Below are positions 50,145 to 61,000 of a stretch of DNA of 64,000 bases, piece by piece. Both the position numbers and the translations under genes were made by a program. This DNA comes from Oxytricha trifallax (taxonomy: Eukaryota > Ciliophora > Spirotrichea > Sporadotrichida > Oxytrichidae): NCBI GenBank assembly GCA_000711775.1, contig ARYC01000787.1, forward strand, positions 57,766-121,765, given 5' to 3'. The notes under the pieces were generated by a model. That model saw only the letters and a list, made by a program, of their open reading frames with translations. It did no database searches and was not told the origin of the DNA. Positions within the stretch are counted from its first letter, which is position 1. Each line of letters opens with the position of its first letter.

Positions 50145-51147
50145 TTTTATTTGAAATACAAGTTCCCAGTACTGAACATCTCCCAATTTTACCCCAGACC
50201 TGGAACAGTTGCAGCTAAATGGAAGAAAGTACCAAGTTAAGATGTTAAGAAGCGTAGTAATGACTTGACTAAACTTTTTGATTCTTACACCACGAACAAC
50301 CATTATATAGGCACTGAGCAGCTTGTTTGGATTGTTAGTTTCGATGACAGAAAGAAAGCGATGGTCAAAGGAGAGTTTATAAGAATTTTATATTATTGTA
50401 GTTTCACTGTTTTAAAATAAGAAATATAGATAAAATTTTGATTAATTAGGAAGATAAGAAAAACAGACTTTTACTAGAATAAAATAATGATAAAATTGTT
50501 GGTAAATTATCAGAGAGTTGCCATAATTAATGGGACACACCAAATCATATACTAAAGTAGTTATAAATCAGGATGCTGACTCTTTGGCTAATTAACCAGC
50601 TGCCTCACTTATTGGAAAATGTGTTAAGATTCATGTAACTGAGACGCATAAATGGCACATTTCTGGCTATATCCTAGATGCTTTGTTAAAATATATTATC
50701 ATACCATAGTGTTAAGTGGGAATCATTGTTTTATATATAATTATAAATGCTAGCCCTGAACTACCTGAAGTACCAGTCGACTATTTTGAAAGGTTAGAAA
50801 AGCAAAGAATTGAACAAGAGAAAAGTAAATAATCAAACTCTGGTGAAGGAAAATAACACTCATAATTAATCTTTTATCAGTTTCTTTAATGATTTTTAAA
50901 TGGTTTTATTATAAAAGGAAAATCTCTTGTAGGCCAGACAATAGTGGCTTCTGATGGTAAATCAGTGCGTATAGAGATAGATGCAAAGGGAAATGAAATT
51001 GAAGTGGAGGAAGTCATAGAGACCATAGTAGTCAAGCACAAGAAAGATGATGTGAATAAGCACATGTTGGGTATGGCAGTTATGACACTTGGGTTGTTCA
51101 TTATGCTCAGATATTTCATAAATTCTCCAATATTACAGACTGTATGA
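50145..51147 (+). CDS. CDKAL1-like tRNA methylthiotransferase, C-terminal part only
   Basis: Radical-SAM enzyme family that adds a methylthio group to N6-threonylcarbamoyladenosine at position 37 of tRNAs reading ANN codons. The first segment reads [20 protein letters not shown], followed by [16 protein letters not shown], the region just after the radical-SAM core in CDKAL1. Next come [11 protein letters not shown] and [20 protein letters not shown] (TRAM-like domain), a charged linker, and a C-terminal hydrophobic helix ([15 protein letters not shown]) that fits the tail anchor of eukaryotic CDKAL1. Three IESs with pointers ATGG, ATGCT and AAGGAAAAT are removed exactly in frame. The N-terminal two thirds, with the iron-sulfur cysteines, is not upstream (the RECQL4 start is 160 bases away on the other strand). 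The frame shown has no breaks. TGA at 51145-51147. Confidence 0.85.
50365..50533. other. IES, pointer ATGG (169 bp)
   Basis: ATGG at 50361-50364 and 50530-50533. Excision gives AAA-GCG-ATG-GGA-CAC, joining KAM to GHTKSY in frame. Confidence 0.85.
50683..50751. other. IES, pointer ATGCT (69 bp)
   Basis: ATGCT at 50678-50682 and 50747-50751. Excision gives CTA-GAT-GCT-AGC-CCT, joining GYILDA to SPELPEV. Confidence 0.88.
50855..50923. other. IES, pointer AAGGAAAAT (69 bp)
   Basis: AAGGAAAAT at 50846-50854 and 50915-50923. Excision gives GGT-GAA-GGA-AAA-TCT, joining NSGEGK to SLVGQTIV. Confidence 0.88.
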
Positions 51148-51281
51148 AGAGAAATATATTAGGTTAGGATTATGTGATTTAATGCATCAATTAAGATTAG
51201 TTAAGTGCTTTTATAAGAAAAATTGGAAAAGTTTATCAATTTAGTTATTCTTTGATCTCTCAGATTAATTTAGTAATAGGA

Positions 51282-52659
51282 CAAGTTCAATTTGAATTAC
51301 ATCAAGAACTTCAACTGGGATGACAACAAGTTCCACAGAGGCAGATCCCTCGTTGAAATCGCTGGTCTCATCTCAGAGGTAAATCATCTTTTAACCCTAC
51401 AACTGTACCTTAATTTACCCCCTTTTCTCTATAGAAAATGAGAACTATTGATAATGATATCAAGACCTTGAATGATAATATGAATGAGACCAAGAACGAG
51501 CTCAACTAACTCGTGAAGAAGGATGGAACCACTCTCGTGACCAAGGACATCTCAGACGTTATTCACTCTGACCCCAACATCAAGGCCGAGCAGATGTTCG
51601 TTGAAGTTCACAAGACTCAATTCCTCAGCACTGTCATTGCTATTTCAATTCGAATTATCAATTTTTAAGTAAAGTAATAGATCTCAATACATAATTGCTC
51701 GCTAGTTATTCTACTTGTGGGAAATTAGTAATAAAAGTAATATATAACTGCTATTGTTCACAAATCCAAGATCGATCAATTCGCTTAATAATACGAGAGA
51801 TTAGTGAGAGATCAGCAAATTCCACCAATTGTTCCACAAAGCTTGAAATATCTAGGTATTGAAGACAAAGAGGGAAATCAACTCTACAGATTTATTTTTA
51901 TATTAGAATTATATACGTGGGAAGTACTATTACTATTAAAATTATGAATTTAGGTAAAAAAAATATAAGTGTATAGATTTGTGTGCTTGAGTGCATAACT
52001 CGATAACGTGATGAACAGAGGCAGACAAGAAGGCTTCTCTTTCAGAAAATTCACCTATGACTACGCAAAGTATTAAGCAAATACATTTTATTCTTTTTAT
52101 TAATAATTGCCTAATCTTAATCTAATCATTTTCAAATTTTAAGATTAAATTTATCAAAATTTTAAGTTTTAATTACTCATTAAAATGGAATTTATTTATT
52201 TAATATCAAGAAGACTTGAAACAAAAGACTGTGCTTGAGACCTCATTCGAGCAAATGAAGCACTAATTGGCATCAAGATGCTTCTACGCCTTCTCAGAGC
52301 TGTTCATTGCTCTTATGCATTTGAAGGTCATGCGCGCTTTCATCGATGGTGTCTTGCGTTTCGGTATCCCTCCCAGATTCTACATTGGTATCCTCAGGCC
52401 AGTCCATAAATAATTCAAATATCACTTATAATTCACTATCAGTAGCACTAATTCAAACAATCCACTTATAATGCAAGACTTTTTTGTTATGAATTTTTGA
52501 GTGAAGGGCGCTGAGAAGCAAGTGTTGCAAAGATTAAGCGAGACTTTCGCTGATGAGACAATGAAGGACATGTACGGCTCAAAGGAGGACACCCAGGACA
52601 CCGAGGACTTCTTCCCATTCGTAAACATCCCACTCACTTCCCCTCTCTTCCTTCAATGA
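51282..52659 (+). CDS. V-type ATPase subunit C, lacking the N-terminal third
   Basis: Subunit C of the V1 sector of the proton pump; it forms the collar that links peripheral stalks and is shed on regulated disassembly. The frame begins DKFNLNYIKNFNWDDNKFHR after an intron/IES-like TTTAGTAATAG, then RSLVEIAGLISE and a coiled coil (IKTLNDNMNETKNELNQLV). Next come FLSTVIAIVHKSK, IVPQSLKYLGIEDKEGNQLY, VMNRGRQEGFSFRKFTYDYAKY, QEDLKQKTVLETSFEQMKHQ, MRAFIDGVLRFGIPPRFYIG and a C-terminus ending SPLFLQ at TGA 52657-52659. All match family order. One intron (51379-51434) and four IESs were placed. Codons end in C or G far more than in neighbours, as in highly expressed genes. No frame break. The first about 100 residues of the family have no counterpart in the 135 bases upstream. 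Confidence 0.9.
51379..51434 (+). other. Spliceosomal intron in V-ATPase C
   Basis: GTAAATCATC...CTCTATAG, 56 bases with T-rich 3' part. Removing it joins GLISE to KMRTID. There is no direct repeat at the ends, unlike the IESs in this gene. Confidence 0.85.
51645..51755. other. IES, pointer TGCTATT (111 bp)
   Basis: TGCTATT at 51638-51644 and 51749-51755. Excision gives GTC-ATT-GCT-ATT-GTT-CAC, joining STVIAI to VHKSKI. Confidence 0.88.
51894..51980. other. IES, pointer AGATTT (87 bp)
   Basis: AGATTT at 51888-51893 and 51975-51980. Excision gives TAC-AGA-TTT-GTG-TGC, joining QLYRF to VCLSAQLDN. Confidence 0.88.
52074..52206. other. IES, pointer TAT (133 bp)
   Basis: TAT at 52071-52073 and 52204-52206. 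Excision gives GCA-AAG-TAT-CAA-GAA, joining YDYAKY to QEDLKQ, exactly as the protein family requires. Confidence 0.85.
52404..52502. other. IES, pointer AGT (99 bp)
   Basis: AGT at 52401-52403 and 52500-52502. Excision gives AGG-CCA-GTG-AAG-GGC, joining GILRP to VKGAEK. Confidence 0.85.
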
Positions 52660-53299
52660 GGATGAGCAAGACTCGTAAGAAGGTCATAAAGAAACAACGA
52701 AACATGCATATTAAAGCTTAAAAGGCGTCATGGTGGTTGTCGTAATTGTTTATCACAATCCTAATTATTCATAATAATTTAAGAGGCAAATTATAAACAT
52801 TCTAAAAAATAGATTAAAGCCAATTGGTAGCATATTTTCCTTTAAAAAATTTGTTTATTAAATTAGGAGAGGCCCTAATTTATTATTGATGAAATAGTAA
52901 GATAATTTTATTATTTAAAATCAATATAAATTAGATCTCAAATTAGATTAGAATATATTTATATTCTTGTGTTTTAAAGCAATAAAGATAAATTTGAAAT
53001 AACTCTTTAATAAGATTTTATTAATTTCCTGCTTTTATTGATTAAATGCACTTAAATTTATTATAAATTCGAAACTTTCATTTTGTTTCTGTAATATTTA
53101 ACACATTCAAGATTAATTCAATATCCTATGAATTAAAAGAAATATATAACTTAAGTGTGTTTTGATATGTAAATTAATTTAATCAGAGGAGGGACATGTA
53201 ATCTAGTCCCCTCTCAATAAATATGTACTCTCTGCGGAATTATTGATAAATCAAACTAAATTTTATTATAAAAGTAACTTGTCGTCTCCATTATTCTCA
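52660..53299. other. Intergenic DNA between convergent genes
   Basis: AT-rich with no frame recognised. A short imperfect hairpin (GAGGAGGGAC ... GTCCCCTCTC) lies near 53186-53216, downstream of the DUF1015 gene's stop. Confidence 0.4.
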
Positions 53300-56200
53300 T
53301 CAATCGAAGCATCTAGTAACGAAGCCATCTCTAGGTTTAGGCTCAAACCAAGTGCTCTTTGGTGGCATTATGAGACCTGCATCTGCGATATCCATCAATT
53401 CTTATAATTGCACTGGGTACATTTAGCAACAATTTTATATGAATTATGCGAAAACATATTGAAGTTATATGCCGGAATAAAATGATTGATTATTAAAGAT
53501 TGCGAAAGCAGCAACACAATCTTCGTGGCATCTCTTCACAAGTTCATCGAGTCCTCTAATACCTCCAACAAAATCAATTCTTTCATCGCATCTCAAATCT
53601 GAAATTCCCAAAATTGGAGATAGCACTAAATCTGTCAATAAACTAAAATAATTAATACCATTCTATACATAGGCTTGAAAGAATAGCTTATTCGTGATAT
53701 ATTAATTAATTCTTATCATTTAAAGTTTAACTGTGAATCTAACTGCTTAACGAGATTACTCTTATCTATTTTCTCTTCTTTTACCTTTAACTTATACCAC
53801 TAATTGCCTAGATAGAGAGAACATTCGTTTTTCTAGCTTGGCTTATTATCGTCTCCTTCTTGAAGTGGTCCAGTAACATCATAAGACTCGCTTACTTTTT
53901 ACAAGAATCCCTCGTTGGAAATACCGTTAAGAGACTTGAGAACTCTATTGTAATCTAAAATCTTCAAGTTGCTCTCTGGATAGTGAATAGCCATGAAGAA
54001 ATTGAATGGTTCTTCTCCTGTAATTTATGAACCTTCTTATTGGGCCTTTTCTCTTCTCATTTTGCCTACGTTGAAAGCTGAAGCTGCTCTGTGATGACCA
54101 TCGGCGATGTATGCGCAAGGGATATTCTCGAAATTAGCCTAGAAAAAATCTGAATCTTCTACTGAACATAGCCATACAACATGCTCGATACTATCATGAC
54201 CAACTACTCTAGCATATGGGACTTAGTTAGATGCGATCTCCATCATTCTCTTCTCAATCTCTTCACCATTCTAGAATGCTAAGAACACTGGCCCTAGGTT
54301 AGCATTCTAAGTATCACTTAACTTAGTACGATCCTCCTCTTTTTTCTTGATGGTCAATTCATGTCTCTTAATTAAACCATTTTCATAATCTTCAATTGAT
54401 GCCATTCCAACAATACCGTATTGCTCTCTATCGCCCATCTTCTACATGTAAATGTACATTCTGGCCTCCGAATCTTCTACTATGAATCCTTCTTTTCTAA
54501 ATAGCATCAAGTTTTTATATAATAATGAAGACCCCCAAGACACATTAATAATTTATTAATAATATGAAGGAGAGATTATGTTGTAAGGTAGTTTGAGCCT
54601 TATTATATTATGGTTATTCTTAGCAATAACTTAATCCTTAAGTTTTTAAAATTATCTAATTTTATTAAAAAACTCATGTTGATTCTTAATAAATTTTCTT
54701 ATTAAAAAATTGCAAATTAAGTCTCCATTATTTCATAAATTTAAATCATATATTATATTTAAAATGAAATTTTTGGTTGTTATTTTATTTAAGCATTTTT
54801 CGTTCTATATTAATCTATATTGTTATTTTATCCGGAATTAATTATTATAACAATGCCAAGAAAGTAGTTAATTAACAGGATGAATTAAAAATCAAATAAG
54901 AATAATTGTAAGATAATTTATGAGACATATATTTCACTGCTAATATTTTATTAATTTGTCCATTTAATCAAATATTTAAATAAATCTTTACTAATATTAA
55001 TAATAAAATTTAAGAAATAAAAAATTCATAGTTTTCAATCTAAATGGCTCAACAATAAAACCCAACCTTAAACTCTAACTCTGGATGTCACCTCTCAGGC
55101 TCACAGAATCAGAACAGCACCAATAACATAGATGAATATTTATGTATTTAATACCATTATTATGCAATTAAAATAACAATTAATCTTAATTTCAATAATG
55201 AGTAGTAAAATTTAAACAACTAGAAATCACAAAATTAACCTCCTACCAATCAATCTTTGCATAAACCTAACCATCCACTTCCTACAATGTCCTTCTATCA
55301 ACTTGTAACAAGTCAGATCAATTGAGCAACTAAGTAGAACTGGCTGATCTAGTTTGGTAGTAATGGCTTTTATGCACAGCAACAAGTCAACAACTTCCCA
55401 GGATTGAACCCAGGTGTCATTGTAAAAGGAGGCACTGTAAACCAAGTGCAGTAGATTGGATAGTTGATACAGCAGCAAAAAAGCCAACATGACAAATTGC
55501 ATCTCCAGCAAAAAAATTAATTAGATAAGTCAATTGAAGTAATTCCCCTTTATTAACTTCATTTTTTATGAATAATTTTTCAAAATATGCTATTTTAAAT
55601 TTAAAATTCAATTTTAATGCAACTTTTTACCCTATTTTAGTATATTATTTAGATTTAATATGTAAATCGTGAATATTCAAACCAAAACCATCCTTTTAAC
55701 TTAGATTAGAAACATCAAATTTCAAGCGTTTGTGAAATAAACTTCTTTAAAATTTCAGATCTATTAGAGAGCTCTTGAAGTCAAGTAATCTAAAGAAATT
55801 TAATAGAAACCATATAAAAATTTTGAGAAAGCTTAAGTAGATTTTATTTATGAATGGAAATTTATAGGGAAATTAAAAAATTCAAGAATTATAATAGTAT
55901 AATTTCAATCAGATCAGTGACCAGGCAGCGAGGGTGTGGTCACCTCGCATTGCAGCTGAAGGAGTCTGATTCGAACCCAGCCTCCCGCCAATGGTTGTCA
56001 CCGGCGAAGGATCTCTTGCCTCCAGCTTGGTTATCACTACATATGCATGCCTGGTTACTGATCAGGTTCTTCAGTCAGTGGTCACCTATAAACAGTAGTA
56101 ATGGAGTGGCACTTACCTCAATATCAATTCTGATAAACTCATCGAAGCAACACCATAGACCGCTTCTTAAACAAGAAGGAAAAATGTTCATCATGATTGA

Positions 56201-57793
56201 TTGTCATGCTTAACTTAAAACTCCATTACTCAAAGAAAAGATTTAATAATAAACCTTAATTTCAATTATTATTAGCACCTTACCTAAGTTATTTACTACT
56301 ACTACTACTATAATTTTTATCATTTATTCATATGATATTTAAAATAGAAGCTAAAGGTAAGCCTTAAAATGTTTTAGTATAAATAAATAAAAGATTTAAG
56401 TATATAATTGAATTTATTAAAGTAAATATCGCTCAATAATAAAATTGTTCTAAAAATCTATTTAAGTCATCAAATTTGAATAAACTTAAAAAATTAAGAT
56501 AATATTCTAAGACCTTCTTTTCTACTCTGTAATAGATAATTAAATATTGAATATTAATTTTGGACAATGATATATATGATATATTTATTACTTTTTATAT
56601 AAAAAAAATTATACTGGAATACTTATAAATATATTTAAAATCTTTTAAAGATGCCTTATTATATGTATTTTTTGAATTAATTTAAAATTTTTTACGAGCA
56701 AATAAGCTATTTATTCACTAAATTAAATGCACTAATTCTTTGTTCTGTATAAAAATTCCCTGAAAAATTCAAGTGCTTAATCAAGCTAATTTTCATAGTG
56801 GTTGATGAGATTGTAACTCGCTCTCAACTATTTCATTAAGAATGAGCAGGACCAGGGAATGATTTTTCTGGCTAGTATGTAGGCGTAAGAGTGACTTAGA
56901 TAATATATTCTAACCTTAGCAAAGGTTTTTGGACCACTAGTAGCTTTCGAATCAGATAATAGTAAGTAGACTAATGATTCACTTTGTGGGACGAATGAGA
57001 GTTGCTGTAATTATAGTATAAGGAAAGCATGTCTAACTTTGGTATGAAGCATGAACTAACCAATATGGCATAGTTGCTTAGCTTAGAAAGCATACAAAAT
57101 AAGAAGATATAAGATAGTAAATTCTTGAGCTTCTCATTTTCATTCGATAATATATATTAGTGTTAGTTAATAAGTTTAAAGATCTATAGCAAAATTAAGT
57201 AGATATATTTATTATAAATAAAATATTTATACATATAATAAATTTTTTAAAACTCACATAGAATTTTGTTTCTCCCTATTAATTTTAAAAAGTCAATAAC
57301 TATAAGCTCACATAATTAAAAATTTTATCAAATAATATATTGGATTTGAATGAGATTTATAATTAAGGGATCTTTAAGGATTGTTAAACTTGCTGAAATA
57401 TCTAATAATAAATTGATATGATTAATTCTTTAAAATATCTGATAAAGTTTTCCCTGCCTTTATCATAAACCTCTTGTGAATATAGATTAGTGCCTGCTGG
57501 GAGATCAATCTCTGGCTTGCTAACTCTCAAGAAACACATGTCATTCCCCTTTGCCATCTCCTTGGCTTCCTCTGAGTTTAGTACATCGTATGGAGGTGAA
57601 ATTACGCGGTCGGCGTTTGCTTGATTAGCCAAAAATCCTTGGAATTTTTGAAGAGGGGTATATCTATTCTGTTCTAATGGTTTAAATATTGACAAAATAA
57701 ACAAAAAGTAACTTATTTTTAATAAAAAGTTGAAATATAATAGTTTAAACTAAGAATATTACTTATCCTTATTAATTTTCTTACTTTAACCAT
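53300..57793 (-). CDS. DUF1015-family protein, split by a 2.9-kb insert
   Basis: DUF1015 proteins are widespread but functionally uncharacterised. ATG 57793 (MVK) leads after a short gap to IFKPLEQNRYTPLQKFQG and VISPPYDVLNSEEAKEMA (57704-57445), the typical N-terminus with the PYDV motif. The rest lies at 54515-53300: LMLFRKEGFIVEDSEARMY, GMASIEDYE, NLGPVFLAF, ARVVGHDSIEHVVWL, ADGHHRAASAFNVG (the conserved DGHHR signature), FFMAIHYPESNL, LDYNRVLKSL, and a C-terminus YPVQLQELMDIADAGLIMPP followed by KSTWFEPKPRDGF, then TGA 53300. The two halves join in frame at the 7-base repeat AAAACTT (minus strand) found at 57445-57451 and 54509-54515. Smaller gaps occur near 53410-53500 and 53640-53720. 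Confidence 0.85.
55044..55571 (+). CDS. Small Q/N-rich protein nested inside the DUF1015 locus, one in-frame TGA
   Basis: ATG 55044 (MAQQQNPTLNSNSG) to TGA 55569-55571, 176 codons. It is the same kind and size of protein as the ORF at 34920: Asn/Gln-rich start, YHYYAIKITINLNFNNEQQ in the first half, an FGSNGFYAQQQ/Pro-Gly segment in the second half, and a Gln-rich helical end. One TGA at 55323-55325 interrupts an otherwise continuous frame. It could be a decayed family member, or a real gene with a sequence error. It sits on the opposite strand to the gene it interrupts. Confidence 0.5.
55905..56180. other. GC-rich hairpin-forming segment, possible ncRNA or SINE
   Basis: A sharply GC-rich island in AT-rich DNA. 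ATCAGTGACCAGGCA at about 55911-55925 pairs with TGCCTGGTTACTGAT at about 56051-56065 with one mismatch, enclosing about 125 bases with further short stems. On the minus strand GGGTTCGAATC is a perfect pol III B-box-like sequence, preceded by GGCGGGAGGCT. No full tRNA fold was found. A tRNA-derived repeat or a structured RNA fits best. Confidence 0.4.
56815..57115 (+). mobile_element. Relic of TBE 57-kDa ORF
   Basis: TTTCATTAAGAATGAGCAG near 56830 matches 20985-21005 of TBE-1. TTAGCAAAGGTT...GGGACGAATGAGAGTTGCTG...GGAAAGCATGTCTAACTTTGG matches the kinase part at about 21335-21530, with many substitutions and the intervening 300 bases deleted. It has no open frame. It shows an older round of TBE insertion than the three larger copies. 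Confidence 0.8.
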
Positions 57794-58092
57794 TTTATAT
57801 TTTTTATTTTGTGGAAGTAGGTACGTATATAGTTTTAGATAAAAGTTAAATTATAAGATAAAATAAATCTATCAAGTATTATTCATGAATGGTCTTAAAT
57901 CTTTATGGATATTACAAAATTTATTATTTACCTTATCAATTATCAGTAGGCATTAACATAGTTTATACAATATTATAGAATTCATTCGTAAAAAATTGGA
58001 TAAGAATTAAAGATTTTAGTAAACATGAGTAATTATAAAAATAGAATTTCATTACAATTAAACAAAATCATTTAAAAATACTTATAAATTTA

Positions 58093-61000
58093 ATGGAACA
58101 ATATCAATAATCATACAATTAAAACACCTTTAGAAATGCCTATTAATTGAGTCAAGGATAACCAATCAACTTACCAGTTCAACCCCAAAATATGTATGGT
58201 TACTATCCATCAAATCCATAATTCCCATAATTCTCCCAGACCTAATAGTATTAAAATCCAAATTATAACTAACTCAATCAATACTAGAATAGCAATTCAT
58301 TGAATTAAAGTGCAAAAAATCTATAAATAAATCAGTAATAATCTACTATGGGCTACCCAATAAAGAAATAAAATATGATAGAATAGTTATACTTATAAAA
58401 CAATCAGTAATAACCTTAAACTCTTCATAACACTCCTGGTTTGTAGAATTCCATGAGACTAGCTGGTTAAAATATAATGCAAAATTAATCGTAATTTTCT
58501 TAATAAAAATTGGGATAATCTCAATCTCAACCAGATTTATAGAGGAACTTGAATAATAATAGTTACCCATAAAAGTTTCCATTTTTTGTGCCTCCAGAAG
58601 AGGAACCTTAGAAATTTGAAAGATATGGTTTTAGAGTTTAAGATATTTACGCTCCATATTCTCCAAAAAGATGTATATTCCTATATTTTAATTTTATATA
58701 AAAGTTTCTTGGGATATATTTGTCTAAATTCTTTTCTTATAGTTATGCCATCGCATGTAGAGTAATCTTTAAATCAAGAAATTGATGAATTAAGTGCACA
58801 TTTAAGAGAAATCAAACCTCATGTGTAAGTTATTAGTTTTGTATATGTATATTGAATTTGTTAGGATAAAAGCCCCTCCATCTTATCTCTTGAATGACAC
58901 AATGAGTAAATTTTGAATGAATTACCAGATTTTAAATAATAATCAATAATTTATGCACACTATTTTAATCTTAATACTTTTTAAATATATTAAAATGGCA
59001 CATATCTCAAAATCAATGAAATTTCGAGATACGTGCCAAATAAATCAAATTAATAAACTAACAATTAAATCACAATATTAAAATGAAATTAAGTTTATAA
59101 ATATTTTAAGTTCATATATTTTTAAATACGTAATTAAATATTGATAAAACTTTCAACATAAATAATGTAGATTATTTTTAAATGTTAAGGCTTAAATTAT
59201 AAATTATATTTTTTTATTGATTAAGTTAATAGAGTTTAAAAAATGAACTTAAAATATTTATAAACTTAATTTCATTTTAATATTGTGATTTAATTGTTAG
59301 TTTATTAATTTGATTTATTTGGCACGTATCTCGAAATTTCATTGATTTTGAGATATGTGCCATTTTAATATATTTAAAAAGTATTAAGATTAAAATAGTG
59401 TGCATAAATTATTGATTATTATTTAAAATCTGGTAATTCATTCAAAATTTACTCAATGACTGGATTCAGAGATTTGAGATTAGAATCTATGATTGACTTG
59501 AAAACCAAACATCTGCTTTTGTAATTGGCTCTCCAAGAATATGAACTAATGAGCTACCTATATAATAAAATTTAATTTAATCTTCTTTTATATTTTACCT
59601 AGCTAAGTAGAAAGATCACAGCACAACAGAAAATAGAATAAAAATCACCAGGCTTTAGGAATTAGCTCGCCAAAGATTAGAAATGGAGAGGATAATTATT
59701 AGGGAGGATCCTAAAGTTTTTATGAAAAATTTATAGATACAAAAATAGAAGGATGAGGTGGCTAAATATGGGAAATAAATTGGTCCTCAAGCATTACCAA
59801 TTCAAGAAAGCACAAGTTTAATATCACTTAATCATCCTTTTTTAATTTAAGCAAATAATAACATAAGATTCTCATAATTTAAATGTCTCTTTATTAATAT
59901 TTTGATTAAAGTATGTTATTATCCTTAAACATACTTTGAAGCCAAGCCATATTCTCTTTACGAAGAGAAACTTTAAGCACAGTAAAAAAATAAATAGCAT
60001 GAAATGGAGCAATTTAAAAATAGAATAAAACAAAAAATTAACCCTTACAATGCAACTTAAAAGCCTAGCAATAATAGTAAGTCACTCAATCATTAATTTA
60101 TAATTTTATATAGTGATTGATGAAAACCGACCTTACAATTTAAATGAAGGCCTGATAATTTACTTTGACTACATAATCTGTGATAGAGCTGATATCGTGA
60201 ATAATTCCTTTCTCATTTATGGGTTGTATAATCAGTAGAGATCAATAGTCAAACCTAAATTAGTATCAATCAGCAGTAGAAATCTATATCAAGTAGGGGA
60301 TTAGGTTATTGCTATGATTGAAGAAAGTCACTCACATGTAAAAATAGAGGGAAATAGCGATATTAACATTGTTTTTGAATATTAAATCAAGGGTGACTAG
60401 GATGAGGAGCAGTAATAGAGCGGCATGAATAATACTGTGAATATCTTCATTTTTTCAATTATTTTTAATAGTAATACTAAGAACACATTTAAATCAGAAA
60501 TTAAATAAATGAGTAGTGTGGTGTATGGATGGACTTGTTTAGATCTCTTTGAATTGCAAACATTTTAATTAAAGTAAGAACCTAATCAAAAATTTACTAA
60601 ACTCATCATTATTTATTCCAATTTGAATTATAGGCGTGGAATGTATAAAATTCCTTTATATCAGCCACCAACAGATTTGAACATGAAAAATTTATCCAAT
60701 TAAGATCGCATCAAAGATTTGTATCTATTAAATTATTTAATTATTGAACAGAATTTCACTTTACAATTCTTTAATTTTAAATTGAGATATCTCTGTCTAA
60801 GAGTAACTCATGCTAAAAATGACACCTTATAATCACATAAATGTACACCATCTGCGAAACACTTGTATTTGATACCTGAGATTCATGCTGATGCTCCTAC
60901 CAAACTAATATAAAATAATGGAAATTCAGAGGGTTTTAAGGATTCTAAAATAGTTAATTACAAATCTCTAGAGAAACCTATAGATCCTAAAGTTAATAAA

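Larger units (their letters stand above)
54509..57444. other. Long intervening germline segment (2.9 kb), pointer AAGTTTT
   Basis: AAGTTTT (plus strand) at 54509-54515 and 57445-57451 bounds 2936 bases between two pieces of the DUF1015 gene. Removing it gives AGG-GAA-AAC-TTG-ATG-CTA on the minus strand, in frame. The segment contains a plus-strand ORF, a GC-rich hairpin region and a TBE relic. It is either an unusually long IES or a nested locus. Confidence 0.75.

Noticed and set aside
50886-51119. Minus-strand ORF of 77 codons
   Set aside because: It is the complement of the CDKAL1-like C-terminus.
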